A stretch of 64,000 bases of DNA, from positions 186,001-250,000 of the forward strand of contig NZ_JABFDJ010000006.1 of assembly GCF_013403925.1 (NCBI RefSeq), written 5' to 3'. This document shows, piece after piece, positions 1-8,771 of the stretch. The position numbers were made by a program, and so were the translations under genes. Within the stretch, counting starts at the first letter, position 1; every line of letters starts with the position of its first letter. Under the pieces are notes generated by a model that was not told the DNA's origin, did no database searches, and saw nothing but the letters and a program-made list of their open reading frames with translations. The DNA is from Winogradskyella wichelsiae (GTDB lineage: Bacteria; Bacteroidota; Bacteroidia; Flavobacteriales; Flavobacteriaceae).

Positions 1-1
1 A

Positions 2-151
2 ATTATAGGTCGAAACTTGTGGATTATTCATAAAAACCTCCCATACTCTGATCCAGAGGCAGGTTTAAGCTCAGGAAATATCCAAGGATATCAATCTGGA
101 GCATATCCTTCAATCAGAGAAATAGGTGCTAGTTTAAAGTTACAATTTTAA
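2..151 (+). CDS. SusC/RagA-type TonB-dependent outer membrane receptor, C-terminal fragment (5' end outside the window)
   Basis: The open frame entering the window encodes about 49 residues. It contains the pattern GRNLWIIHKNLPYSDPEAG and ends in a beta-strand with a terminal phenylalanine (IGASLKLQF). This is how SusC-type barrels finish: a last strand with a C-terminal aromatic residue used for BAM-dependent insertion. A SusD-like lipoprotein gene follows after 10 bases, the usual SusC-SusD order, so the pair should form one glycan or peptide uptake complex. The substrate cannot be told from this fragment. Confidence 0.85.
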   Translation: MIGRNLWIIHKNLPYSDPEAGLSSGNIQGYQSGAYPSIREIGASLKLQF

Positions 152-161
152 AAAATCAATT

Positions 162-1604
162 ATGAGAAAAATACTAATTCCAATATTAAGCTTCACACTT
201 ATATTTTCTTGTATGAGTGATGAGCAATATGATGATCTAAATCAAGATCCCAAAAACCCAACTCAAGTCACCGCGGACGTATTATTCACCTCCGCTACAA
301 AAAGCTTGTTTGATCAAATGTCTAGTACTAATGTAAACAACAACGTATTTAAATTGTTTGCACAATACTTTACACAAACAACCTATATTGATGAATCTAA
401 CTACGACTTAAATGGAAGAACGATAACCGATTCTCATTGGTCTGAAATGTATAGTAATGTGCTATTTGATCTTAAAGACTCAAGTGAAAAAGTAATGGCA
501 GATGCCGCTTTAACTGAGAATGAAAAATCAGGTCGCTTAGCTCAAATAGAAGTCTTATCTGTTTATACTTGGCAACAGCTCGTAGATACTTTTGGAGATA
601 TTCCTTATACACAAGCTTTAGATATCGCACAATATCCTTTACCTGAATATGATGATGCAGAAACCGTTATTTATCCAGATTTAATCACACGAATTGATGC
701 TATTTTAGCTAATTTCGATTCTGGAGAAGGTTTTGACAGTACTGGTGATAGAGTTTACGAAGGAGACATGGACGCATGGAAGAAATTTGCAAACTCCTTA
801 AAACTAAGAATAGGGATACGCTTATCTGATAAAAATCCTGTTCTTTCTAGAGCTGCTGTAGAATCTGCAGTATCTGATGGAGTATTTACATCTAACGCAG
901 ATAATGCATTACTAAACTACCTTAGTGCAACACCAAATACAAACCCATTATGGGTAGATTTAGTAGAGTCAGGACGTCAAGATTTTGTGGCTGCAAATAC
1001 TATCGTTGATATTATGAATGGCCTAGATGACCCAAGAAGATCATTATACTTTAGAGAGAATTTAGGATTAGACACTTTTGTTGGTGGAGAATATGGTGAT
1101 TCTAATAGTTACACCACAAATTCTCAACTCGGTGATCTACTGCATGAAGCTAGTTTTGCTGGCGTATTAATGGATTATTCTGAAGTCTCTTTTTATTTAG
1201 CTGAGGCTGCAGAACGCTCATATAATGTCGGTGGCACTGCTGACGAATTTTATAATAATGGTATAACTGCCTCAATAGAATATTGGGGAGGAACTCCAAG
1301 TGACGTAACAAGCTACTTAGCAGCTTCAGATGTAGATTATGCGACTGCAACTGGTACATGGAGAGAGAAAATTGGAACTCAATTTTGGTTAGCTATGTAT
1401 AACAGAGGTTTTGAAGGTTGGACTGTATGGAGAAAATTTGACTATCCAATCTTAAATATTGCTGCTGACTCTGAAGATCCAGTACCTCTTAGGTATACTT
1501 ACCCTGTTGATGAACAGAACTTAAATAGCGCAAATTGGGATGCTGCATCTACAAGTATAGGTGGCGATGCACAGTCTACTAAACTATTTTGGGATACCAT
1601 GTAA
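162..1604 (+). CDS. SusD-like surface lipoprotein (SusD_2-type)
   Basis: 480 residues. The N-terminus is a lipoprotein signal with the lipobox ending at Cys17 (LIFSC), followed by the YDDLNQDPKNPT segment typical of mature SusD/RagB homologues. The C-terminal part has the FWLAMYNRGFEGWTVWRKFDYP block seen in the SusD_2 subgroup. Family members are helical, TPR-like proteins that sit on the outer face of the outer membrane and cap the SusC barrel while binding the nutrient. The gene lies 10 bases after the SusC fragment, so both are probably one transcript ending at the hairpin that follows. No glycoside hydrolase is present on this side, so the ligand stays open. Confidence 0.9.
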   Translation: MRKILIPILSFTLIFSCMSDEQYDDLNQDPKNPTQVTADVLFTSATKSLFDQMSSTNVNNNVFKLFAQYFTQTTYIDESNYDLNGRTITDSHWSEMYSNVLFDLKDSSEKVMADAALTENEKSGRLAQIEVLSVYTWQQLVDTFGDIPYTQALDIAQYPLPEYDDAETVIYPDLITRIDAILANFDSGEGFDSTGDRVYEGDMDAWKKFANSLKLRIGIRLSDKNPVLSRAAVESAVSDGVFTSNADNALLNYLSATPNTNPLWVDLVESGRQDFVAANTIVDIMNGLDDPRRSLYFRENLGLDTFVGGEYGDSNSYTTNSQLGDLLHEASFAGVLMDYSEVSFYLAEAAERSYNVGGTADEFYNNGITASIEYWGGTPSDVTSYLAASDVDYATATGTWREKIGTQFWLAMYNRGFEGWTVWRKFDYPILNIAADSEDPVPLRYTYPVDEQNLNSANWDAASTSIGGDAQSTKLFWDTM

Positions 1605-1622
1605 TATAGTTTTAAAATAATT

Positions 1623-1656
1623 AAAAGCCTCATGATTTTCTTATGAGGCTTTTTTT
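1623..1656 (+). terminator. Intrinsic terminator of the SusCD transcript
   Basis: The arms AAAAGCCTCAT and ATGAGGCTTTT form an 11-bp stem around a 9-base loop, followed by a T tract. It lies 18 bases after the susD stop codon. It ends where the next gene's promoter box begins. Confidence 0.85.
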
Positions 1657-1657
1657 A

Positions 1658-1669
1658 TACCTTTACCGC
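1658..1669 (+). promoter_or_regulatory. -7 box of rlmB with a very short leader
   Basis: TACCTTTA fits the Bacteroidota -7 consensus TAnnTTTG at seven of eight positions. Only four bases (CCGC) separate it from the ATG, so transcription should begin at or within a few bases of the start codon, giving a nearly leaderless mRNA. The same layout occurs before rarA and radC. Confidence 0.55.
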
Positions 1670-2404
1670 ATGAAGAACGAAACTACAATTTTTGGAATTA
1701 GAGCAATTATAGAAGCCATTAAGTCTGGCGAAACTATAGATAAGGTATTTATGCAGAAAGGCCTTCATGGTGAATTATTTCAAGGATTAGAACTTGCCAT
1801 CCGCACGGAAGGTATTAATTCTTCATATGTGCCTGTTGAAAAACTTAACCGCTTAACTAAAGGAAATCATCAAGGTGCAGTTGCTCAGATATCTCCTATT
1901 GAGTTTCATGATTTAGATGAATTGGTGGTAAATGTTCTTGAATCTGGTAAAACACCGTTATTTTTATTACTCGATCAATTGAGTGATGTTAGAAACTTTG
2001 GCGCCATTGTCCGTACTGCAGAATGTACAGGTGTTAATGGTATTGTTATTCAGAAAAAAGGTGGTGCCCCAATTAATGGTGACACTATTAAAACAAGTGC
2101 TGGTGCAATTTTTAAAATTCCTATCTGTAAAGTAGATCATATTAAAGATGCTGTGTTTCATATGCAAGCCTCTGGAATACGCGTAATTGCTGCAACAGAA
2201 AAAGCAGAAAATTATGTATACAATGTTTCATTTAAAGAACCTTGCGCCATAATCATGGGATCTGAAGGTAGAGGGATTAATCCTTCCGTATTAAAAGTCG
2301 TTGACGACAAAGCCAAACTTCCTATTTTAGGTGAAATAGAATCATTAAACGTTTCTGTAGCTTGTGGTGCATTTTTATATGAAGCAGTAAGGCAGCGCAG
2401 TTAA
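1670..2404 (+). CDS. rlmB: 23S rRNA (guanosine-2'-O-)-methyltransferase RlmB/TrmH family
   Basis: 244 residues from this ATG. An upstream in-frame start at 1643 lies inside the terminator hairpin and is rejected. The N-terminal domain (about 1-75) is the small substrate-binding domain found in RlmB. The SPOUT methyltransferase domain follows, with LLLDQLSDVRNFGAIVRTAE, then GSEGRGI, and LNVSVACGAFLYEAVRQ near the C-terminus. These are SpoU motifs 1-3 that form the trefoil knot and bind S-adenosylmethionine. The family methylates a conserved guanosine in 23S rRNA (G2251 in E. coli). Paralogues of the TrmH group are hard to separate by eye, so the exact target base is inferred from domain layout. 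Confidence 0.88.
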   Translation: MKNETTIFGIRAIIEAIKSGETIDKVFMQKGLHGELFQGLELAIRTEGINSSYVPVEKLNRLTKGNHQGAVAQISPIEFHDLDELVVNVLESGKTPLFLLLDQLSDVRNFGAIVRTAECTGVNGIVIQKKGGAPINGDTIKTSAGAIFKIPICKVDHIKDAVFHMQASGIRVIAATEKAENYVYNVSFKEPCAIIMGSEGRGINPSVLKVVDDKAKLPILGEIESLNVSVACGAFLYEAVRQRS

Positions 2405-2433
2405 TATTGACTTATAACAGGACCTACTCTATA

Positions 2434-3222
2434 TTATTTGTTTTTAATAATCTCATTTTCTGATTTTTTAAAGGTATAATTAATACAAATATTTTTGTGA
2501 TGACTAGAAGTCTCTTGAATATTTTCATCTTCAATTTCAGGCTCTATTATTTCCTCTTGTTCTAATTCTATAAAGTTTCCATTCTCGTCAAAATGCTTCA
2601 TAAAAGGATCGTCATCTTCATTATAATTAGGTTGCTCCCACTTATAACGATCTGGTTTTGCTACTTGTTTTCTAAACAATAAGGCAAATACTAAACCTGT
2701 AATTAAACCTCCCAAATGCCCTTCCCAGGACATACCGTTTTTTATAGGAAACACATACCAAATCATACTTCCATATAAAAAAATCACCACTAAAGAAAGC
2801 GCTATTAATCTATAGTGCTTAGCAAAAATCCCTTTAAAAAACATAAAGCTAACTAAAACATAGATTAACCCACTTACCCCTATATGATTTCCAGACTCAC
2901 CTATAAACCAAGTTAAAAGTCCAGAAAGAATAATACCAAAACCTATAACCTTCCAAGCTATTTTACGATAGAAATAAAACAATGCTATTGATAGCACAAA
3001 TAACGAAACAGAATTGTTATAAATATGATTTATATCGCCATGTAAAAAAGGACTTGTAAAAATTCCTAGAAGCCCCTCTAGTTTTTGAGGCCTAATTCCA
3101 AATGCTTTAATACCGCTATCAATTCTTACTTGATACCAAAACACAATCCATATAACAAATATGATCACTAACGGATAGATGATTATGTTGTTAGAGTATT
3201 TAAAATGTTGTGTTTTATTCAT
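2434..3222 (-). CDS. Rhomboid family intramembrane serine protease
   Basis: 262 residues with about six membrane segments between residues 15 and 185. The catalytic dyad is visible: GVSG with Ser117 and WEGHLGG with His169. The HGDINHIYNN loop (61-70) matches the HxxxxHxxxN region of rhomboids. Rhomboids cleave single-pass membrane proteins inside the bilayer. An unusual tail from about 190 to 262 is hydrophilic and strongly acidic, with no recognisable domain. The gene converges on rlmB with a 29-base gap. Its substrate is unknown. Confidence 0.88.
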   Translation of the reverse strand: MNKTQHFKYSNNIIIYPLVIIFVIWIVFWYQVRIDSGIKAFGIRPQKLEGLLGIFTSPFLHGDINHIYNNSVSLFVLSIALFYFYRKIAWKVIGFGIILSGLLTWFIGESGNHIGVSGLIYVLVSFMFFKGIFAKHYRLIALSLVVIFLYGSMIWYVFPIKNGMSWEGHLGGLITGLVFALLFRKQVAKPDRYKWEQPNYNEDDDPFMKHFDENGNFIELEQEEIIEPEIEDENIQETSSHHKNICINYTFKKSENEIIKNK

Positions 3223-3359
3223 AATCTAATTTAAAGAGTGTATTTCAAAATTATAGCCAAAGATCAATTGTCTGAAATATTGGCAGAAATACAATTCTAA
3301 ACTTATTAATTTTTATATGAATTTAATCAAATTCATCAATACATCACAAAAGCATTTTG

Positions 3360-3371
3360 TAATTTTGAATT
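3360..3371 (+). promoter_or_regulatory. -7 box of rarA, leaderless layout
   Basis: TAATTTTG is a perfect TAnnTTTG box and is separated from the ATG by the four bases AATT. The spacing equals that before rlmB and radC. No clear TTG -33 element was found at 17-23 bases upstream. Confidence 0.6.
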
Positions 3372-4649
3372 ATGAATATTCCATTAGCAGAACGTTTACG
3401 ACCTCATAACCTAAATGACTATTTGAGTCAACAACATTTAGTAGGTAAAGAGGGCATGTTGTATCATCAGATAAAAAGTGGAGTTCTTCCTTCGCTTATA
3501 CTTTGGGGGCCACCAGGAATTGGCAAAACAACATTAGCTAATATTATTGCTAACGAATCTGAACGGCCTTTTTTTAAATTAAGCGCAATCAATTCTGGTG
3601 TTAAAGACATTAGAGAAGTTATTGATAAAGCAAAGAAAAGTGGAGGATTATTTACAGCTAAAAATCCTATTTTATTTATTGACGAAATACATAGATTCAG
3701 CAAATCTCAACAAGACTCATTACTAGAAGCTGTAGAAAAAGGTTGGGTTACATTAATTGGTGCTACAACTGAAAACCCAAGTTTTGAAGTCATTTCTGCA
3801 TTATTATCTAGATGTCAAGTCTATACTTTAAACGCTTTTAGTAAAACCGATTTAGAAGCCTTATTACAACGCGCAATTACACAAGACACTGCTCTTTCAA
3901 AGTTAAATATTACACTAAAAGAAACAGAAGCTTTATTGAGATTATCTGGGGGAGATGCTAGAAAGTTATTAAACGTTTTTGAATTACTGGTCTCTTCTTT
4001 TAAAGGAGAAGATGTTATTATCACAAATGATTTGGTGATGAAACAAGTACAACACAAAGCGGCTCGATACGATAAAACTGGCGAACAACATTATGACATT
4101 ATTTCTGCGTTTATAAAATCTATTCGTGGTAGTGATCCTAATGCTGCTGTATATTATTTAGCGCGAATGATTGAAGGTGGTGAAGATGTAAAATTTATAG
4201 CAAGACGTTTATTGATTTTAGCGAGTGAAGATATTGGCAATGCAAACCCTACAGCTTTGGTGCTTGCCAACACCACTTTTCAGGCCGTTTCTGTTATTGG
4301 TAATCCAGAATCACGGATTATACTAAGTCAATGCGCCACGTATTTGGCGAGTTCACCAAAAAGTAATGCAGCCTACGAAGCGATAGGCAGAGCACAACAA
4401 TTAGTAAAGGAAACAGGAGATTTATCAGTTCCTATTCCTATGCGAAATGCTCCAACAAAATTAATGAAAGAACTCGGTTATGGAGAAGCTTATAAATATT
4501 CTCACAATTACCAAAATAACTTTGCACATCAAGAGTTTCTTCCTGAAGAAATAGCAGACACCAAATTATATAACCCAGGGAACAATGCCCGAGAACAATC
4601 GCAACGCAATTATTTAAAAACGCTTTGGAAAGACAAGTATGATTATTAA
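3372..4649 (+). CDS. rarA: Replication-associated recombination protein A (RarA/MgsA AAA+ ATPase)
   Basis: 425 residues. The Walker A motif GPPGIGKT lies at 46-53 and the Walker B/DEIH region ILFIDEIHRF near 100-109. Sensor 1 (GATTENPSF) and the RarA-specific C-terminal domain (SPKSNAAYEAIGRA, PVPIPMRNAPTKLMKELGYG-like text) are present, with the family's usual length. RarA tetramers act on single-stranded DNA ends at stalled replication forks and are related to clamp-loader subunits. The 3' end overlaps the convergent gene at 4646 by four bases, so the two mRNAs have complementary 3' ends. Confidence 0.93.
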   Translation: MNIPLAERLRPHNLNDYLSQQHLVGKEGMLYHQIKSGVLPSLILWGPPGIGKTTLANIIANESERPFFKLSAINSGVKDIREVIDKAKKSGGLFTAKNPILFIDEIHRFSKSQQDSLLEAVEKGWVTLIGATTENPSFEVISALLSRCQVYTLNAFSKTDLEALLQRAITQDTALSKLNITLKETEALLRLSGGDARKLLNVFELLVSSFKGEDVIITNDLVMKQVQHKAARYDKTGEQHYDIISAFIKSIRGSDPNAAVYYLARMIEGGEDVKFIARRLLILASEDIGNANPTALVLANTTFQAVSVIGNPESRIILSQCATYLASSPKSNAAYEAIGRAQQLVKETGDLSVPIPMRNAPTKLMKELGYGEAYKYSHNYQNNFAHQEFLPEEIADTKLYNPGNNAREQSQRNYLKTLWKDKYDY

Positions 4650-5437
4650 AATTTAATATTTAAAACCTTTGTTTCGGTTATTGTTCCATCATTTTTTGAA
4701 TAAACCCATTGCCCATCTTTATTAAAAACAATAGCATTAGCATCTTTTACTAAAAACACATCTTTAGCTTGCGTAATAAGTAAAATCATGACCACTTTTG
4801 GTTCTGAGTTTACAAGTTGAAATCCTCTTGTTATAGCTTGTGCATAAAATAAGTTTTCAGCTGTTTTATTAGTTGAAAAGGTTGCAGCTATATCCCCCTT
4901 TACTTTCTCTTCATTTTCTACAGCCTTACTTACAACTTCAGCTTTTACAACTTCTTCGCTTAAAGATTTCTCTTCTTCTGCTGTTTTAGTAACGTTTTCT
5001 ACTCCTGTATATTTATAATCTAAATCTTGAAAACTTTCAAACGCCCCTCTTAAGGCTAGGTTGTATGCTTTAGCATATTCTTTTAATCGTGATTCTCCAA
5101 TCTTAGAAGTCATAACCACATTATCAAAGCAGTCTTTCAATGTTATTTCTAAGCTAGTTTTAAACATTGAACTTTGCTCATTTGAAACATGAACAAATAA
5201 ACCTTTGCATCGATTATTTTTTAAATCTTCAGGAGCATCATCTATAGAGTAGGCGTCATACCCATACTTATTGAATAAAAATTTAGTGAGAGAATTTAAT
5301 TGATATTGATCATCTCCTTTAGAAAACTCAAAAGCTTTTGGTATAATGATGTACTTATAATCATTAATGCTCTTTTGAGCATTTCCAATGATGCTTATTA
5401 GAATAAATGAAACTGTAAATATTATCTTTTTAAACAT
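4646..5437 (-). CDS. Conserved hypothetical exported protein
   Basis: 263 residues starting with a cleavable signal peptide (MFKKIIFTVSFILISIIGNAQ). The mature part begins with SINDYKYIIIPKAFEF. A Glu/Lys/Val-rich, low-complexity helical stretch spans about 147-185. I recognise no enzymatic motif. It is probably a periplasmic or outer-membrane-associated protein. It is the last gene of a minus-strand run with the YjjG-like gene (12-base gap) and the deacetylase-like gene, so it is likely cotranscribed with them. Confidence 0.7.
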   Translation of the reverse strand: MFKKIIFTVSFILISIIGNAQKSINDYKYIIIPKAFEFSKGDDQYQLNSLTKFLFNKYGYDAYSIDDAPEDLKNNRCKGLFVHVSNEQSSMFKTSLEITLKDCFDNVVMTSKIGESRLKEYAKAYNLALRGAFESFQDLDYKYTGVENVTKTAEEEKSLSEEVVKAEVVSKAVENEEKVKGDIAATFSTNKTAENLFYAQAITRGFQLVNSEPKVVMILLITQAKDVFLVKDANAIVFNKDGQWVYSKNDGTITETKVLNIKF

Positions 5438-5449
5438 TTTATTTAAATT

Positions 5450-6136
5450 TTAAAGGTGATTTGTAAGCATTTTTAAATTTGTAATTCTTTTATAAGCATG
5501 GTTCTGTTCAGCATCCTTATAATCAAAATGAATTGTGTCCATTCCTATATTATGGGCACCTTCAATATCGGCTTCTAAACTATCTCCAATCATCAAACTT
5601 TCATTTGCATTTGCTTTAGCAAGGTCTAATGCAAAATTGAAAATTTTGGGATTAGGTTTTTTAACGCCTACCATTTCTGAGTTTGTAACGGTATTAAAGT
5701 ACTTTTTAATATTTGAAGAGATCATTTTTTTTTCTTGAGCTTCCTCAAACCCGTTAGTAATAATATGTAATTGGTATTTATCTTTCAAATAGTCTAAAAT
5801 TTCAAAAGCACCATCAAAGAGGTGATTAAATGATGATAGATTATCAATATAGGCATCAGATAAATGATTAATTACATCATCTTCAACTTCAACACCTACT
5901 CCATCAAAAGTATCTTTTAATCTGCCGTAGCGTAATGCAGATTTGGAAACTTTCTCTTCTCTATAAAGTTTCCAGTAATTAAGATTTATAGATTCGTAAA
6001 CTGGCAAAAAATCAATTAAACTAACGTTAATCTTATTCAGTTTAAAAATCTTTTCAAAAGTTAATCCCGAATTTTTATCAAAGTCCCAAAGTGTATGGTC
6101 CAAATCAAAAAAAACATGTTTTATCTGCTTATTCAT
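5450..6136 (-). CDS. HAD-superfamily YjjG-type noncanonical pyrimidine nucleotidase
   Basis: 228 residues with the four HAD motifs in order: FFDLDHTLWDFDKN (motif I, nucleophile Asp in DLD), IITNGF (motif II), KKPNPKIF (motif III Lys) and MIGDSLEADI (motif IV). A helical cap lies between motifs I and II. The WDFDKN signature after DHTL is shared with YjjG nucleotidases, which hydrolyse nucleoside 5'-monophosphates including damaged pyrimidines. The start overlaps the stop of the upstream deacetylase-like gene by four bases, indicating translational coupling. The substrate is by family only. Confidence 0.85.
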   Translation of the reverse strand: MNKQIKHVFFDLDHTLWDFDKNSGLTFEKIFKLNKINVSLIDFLPVYESINLNYWKLYREEKVSKSALRYGRLKDTFDGVGVEVEDDVINHLSDAYIDNLSSFNHLFDGAFEILDYLKDKYQLHIITNGFEEAQEKKMISSNIKKYFNTVTNSEMVGVKKPNPKIFNFALDLAKANANESLMIGDSLEADIEGAHNIGMDTIHFDYKDAEQNHAYKRITNLKMLTNHL

Positions 6137-7428
6137 TCTTCGGATTCTAATATTAAGTTGAATAGCGACCTAAAACCTTTCCATCGTTCTAAATCACTAA
6201 ATGAATAATTGTGAAATATTGGCGTAAAGATACCGTTTACGGCTTTCACCTCTTCAATTATTTTTTGCAAATGTTCTGTTTTATCTAGTAACGAATGATA
6301 TTTTAATAACGCAAAATCTAAACAATGATATGGGTTTATTTGCAGTGGTGTTTGCACCTCATAATCTAAATCGTAAAATTGAAACGGTGTACAAGTACCT
6401 GCTCTAAAACCTAAAGTGTCTATGTATCCCATTGTAAAATCTTGATTAATTTCTAATTCTACCAAGTTCCTGTACGAAATAGGCAAATTTAATTTAGAAA
6501 AGGAATGGCGCACTGCATTTAAATCTACATGCGTTATTGTCTCCATTTTAAGTTTTTCTTTCTTAAGAATAGCAACATCATTTAATGAAAAATAAGATGC
6601 TTTAAGACCAACACTACAGTAATCTGAGATAGACTTAATTAGAGATATAAAATCTTTTTTGGTTGTGTTTATATTTTTGTCATAAGTAGAATAATCACCT
6701 ATTAAAAACAACACCATAAACTTAATTTTATTAGACTTCTGTTTTCTAACAATCCATTTAAAAGTATCATAAGGATCACGTTTAAACCCCATTAAAACAG
6801 TGTATCTATAATATAACTGTTTCAACTTTAAACGTCGTAAATCATTTAATGTTCCTCCAATGGTGCGCAAAAAACCTTTATGCTTAAAATAGTATGCCAT
6901 TGGCACATCTATTACAGGTTGCACCATATATTTTCTTCCTGGGAAATTATAATCTGAAAAACGTGCTTGCAGTACATCCTGTAGTTTATAAGCCCAAATA
7001 TCAACCACTGGTTGGCTTAAAAAATCGTTATGATAGGCTAAACTTTCAGAAGCTAAAAAGCGACCATAATCATCCTTAACATGAGGTAAGTATTCTTCAT
7101 ACCGACTTAACAAATAAAAAGATGCGGCAAAAATATCGAAAGGCAAATCACTTCGCTCGCTTGTTGCAAAAAAACCTTTGGTATCATCCCATTTTTGAAC
7201 ATTAATTTCGAGATCAGTTAAACCATGATCAAACAATAAATCATTACTTCTAACAAACAATTCATTACTTAAGGGCTTCTTGGCATAAGACATTTTAAGA
7301 CTATCATGAGCTATAAAATCTTCCACTTTAGATGTAAATCTCACTTCTAAACCTAAAATACGTTTGCAGATATGCTTAAACGTGTAGGTAACACGTGGTG
7401 TAATTTTATGAGTATAAACTAATAACAT
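6133..7428 (-). CDS. Polysaccharide deacetylase-like protein (DUF7033/NodB-related)
   Basis: 431 residues, no signal peptide. The C-terminal half holds THVDLNAVRHSFSK, then a strand and QDFTMGYIDTLGFRAGTCTPFQFYD. These resemble the RxH and D-SMGY-GFRAGT blocks of flavobacterial polysaccharide-deacetylase-like proteins. Its N-terminal about 200 residues correspond to the domain usually paired with them. Carbohydrate esterase 4 enzymes remove acetyl groups from polysaccharides using a metal, but I cannot place all metal ligands here, so activity is uncertain. It is the first gene of the run with the nucleotidase and the exported protein. Confidence 0.65.
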   Translation of the reverse strand: MLLVYTHKITPRVTYTFKHICKRILGLEVRFTSKVEDFIAHDSLKMSYAKKPLSNELFVRSNDLLFDHGLTDLEINVQKWDDTKGFFATSERSDLPFDIFAASFYLLSRYEEYLPHVKDDYGRFLASESLAYHNDFLSQPVVDIWAYKLQDVLQARFSDYNFPGRKYMVQPVIDVPMAYYFKHKGFLRTIGGTLNDLRRLKLKQLYYRYTVLMGFKRDPYDTFKWIVRKQKSNKIKFMVLFLIGDYSTYDKNINTTKKDFISLIKSISDYCSVGLKASYFSLNDVAILKKEKLKMETITHVDLNAVRHSFSKLNLPISYRNLVELEINQDFTMGYIDTLGFRAGTCTPFQFYDLDYEVQTPLQINPYHCLDFALLKYHSLLDKTEHLQKIIEEVKAVNGIFTPIFHNYSFSDLERWKGFRSLFNLILESEE

Positions 7429-7533
7429 AAGGGCTTTAAAATTCTAAAAGATAAAAATAAGAAATTCGAACTGCATTAGCTGTTAATTCTAATATGAGTT
7501 CACACGTAAATATAAAGTTGTCGTTTTAAAAGA

Positions 7534-8235
7534 CTAGCTCATTTGATTTTCATCGGCAAAGCTATAATAAGCATTTTCTGTTATAATGAGATGATCTAAA
7601 ACTGAAATATCTAAGCTTTGAGCAGCAAGTTTCAATTTCTGAGTAATATCTATATCAGCTCTACTAGGCTTTAAGGTTCCTGAAGGATGATTATGACATA
7701 ATATTAAAGCGACAGCCCCAACTTCTAAGGCATTCTTAAGAACCAAGCGGACATCTACTAAAGTTCCTGTTATTCCCCCTTTACTTAATTGATTTTTCTT
7801 AATTACCTTATTAGAGTTATTAAGATAGAGAATCCAAAATTCTTCATGGGGTAAATCTCCAATAATGGGTTGCATTATATCAAAAACAGATCGACTAGAG
7901 TTAACCTTATCTAACCGCAACGCATCTTCTAGCCTTCTACGCCTCCCCAATTCTAAAGCCGCAGTAATCGTAATTGCCTTAGCTTCACCAATACCTTTAA
8001 ACTCCATTAATTGCGCAATAGACAATTTACCCAAAGCATTAAGATTGTTATTTACACTTGCAAATATGCGTTTACAAAGAGCAACAGCACTTTCTTCTCG
8101 ATTACCACTACCTATTAAAATAGCTATAAGTTCGGCATCACTCAAAGTCGTTTTCCCCTTGTCTCTAAGCTTCTCTCGAGGCTGATCATCTTGTGACCAA
8201 TTTTTAATTGAAAACGAATTAGGTTTCTCTGACAT
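7534..8235 (-). CDS. radC: RadC family JAB/MPN-domain protein
   Basis: 233 residues. The N-terminal part carries helix-hairpin-helix text (LMEFKGIGEAKA). The C-terminal JAB domain carries HNHPSGTLKPSRADIDIT, the metal-binding HxHPSGxxxxSxxD motif, after an upstream conserved Glu. The complete length and motif argue for a chromosomal RadC rather than a plasmid anti-restriction relative. A direct DNA repair role for RadC has been questioned, so the name is by homology. The start codon sits four bases after a TATCTTTA box. Confidence 0.93.
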   Translation of the reverse strand: MSEKPNSFSIKNWSQDDQPREKLRDKGKTTLSDAELIAILIGSGNREESAVALCKRIFASVNNNLNALGKLSIAQLMEFKGIGEAKAITITAALELGRRRRLEDALRLDKVNSSRSVFDIMQPIIGDLPHEEFWILYLNNSNKVIKKNQLSKGGITGTLVDVRLVLKNALEVGAVALILCHNHPSGTLKPSRADIDITQKLKLAAQSLDISVLDHLIITENAYYSFADENQMS

Positions 8236-8247
8236 GCACTAAAGATA
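8236..8247 (-). promoter_or_regulatory. -7 box of radC, leaderless layout
   Basis: Read on the minus strand, TATCTTTA (8247-8240) is followed by GTGC and the ATG at 8235. The box-to-start spacing is four bases, the same as for rlmB and rarA. Confidence 0.5.
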
Positions 8248-8286
8248 AAAAATTGTAAATTTCGAGTGTCATTAAATTCAAATATT

Positions 8287-8730
8287 ATGAAATCTATTTT
8301 TGAAGAATCCGGTTATAACGAAATTAAAACACGTATCGTAACTCTAAATAAAGACTCTGAATCTCAATGGGGTAAAATGAATATCGGACAAATGGCCTGG
8401 CATTGCCAAGGTCCTTTTAATATTATGCTAGAAAAAGAAGACTATAAATTAAAACCTAACTGGTTAGCTAAAGTATTTTTCAAAAAGTCTCTATATAATG
8501 ATAAACCCTGGAAAAAAGGATTACCAACAGCTAGGGTTTTAAAAACAAAAGAATCTAAAGATTTTAATACTGAAATATCTAAGTTAAAACCTTTAATTAA
8601 CGAAAGCTATGCTCTTAAAGACAAAACGGAATGGACACCTCACCCTGCATTTGGTTATTTTACAGCACAACAATGGGGACAAATGCAATACAAACATTTA
8701 GATCACCATCTTAAACAGTTTGGCGCATAA
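8287..8730 (+). CDS. DUF1569/DinB-like protein
   Basis: 147 residues from the ATG at 8287; a GTG at 8266 would add seven residues and is less likely. The sequence has KMNIGQMAWHCQGP near residue 40, and GYFTAQQWGQMQYKHLDHHLKQFG at the end. These His-containing blocks (MxWHC and HxxHHxxQF) are the DUF1569 version of the DinB four-helix bundle, whose histidines bind a metal. Members often act as thiol-dependent S-transferases or remain uncharacterised. The gene is divergent from radC with about 50 bases between the starts. Confidence 0.8.
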   Translation: MKSIFEESGYNEIKTRIVTLNKDSESQWGKMNIGQMAWHCQGPFNIMLEKEDYKLKPNWLAKVFFKKSLYNDKPWKKGLPTARVLKTKESKDFNTEISKLKPLINESYALKDKTEWTPHPAFGYFTAQQWGQMQYKHLDHHLKQFGA

Positions 8731-8771
8731 ATTAACCTAACAACCATTTTTAATCATTAACTATATTTCAT

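Noticed and set aside
7865..8185. 106-codon open frame on the plus strand inside radC
   Set aside because: It is antisense to conserved RadC sequence with no start signal. Its composition is that of a reverse frame.
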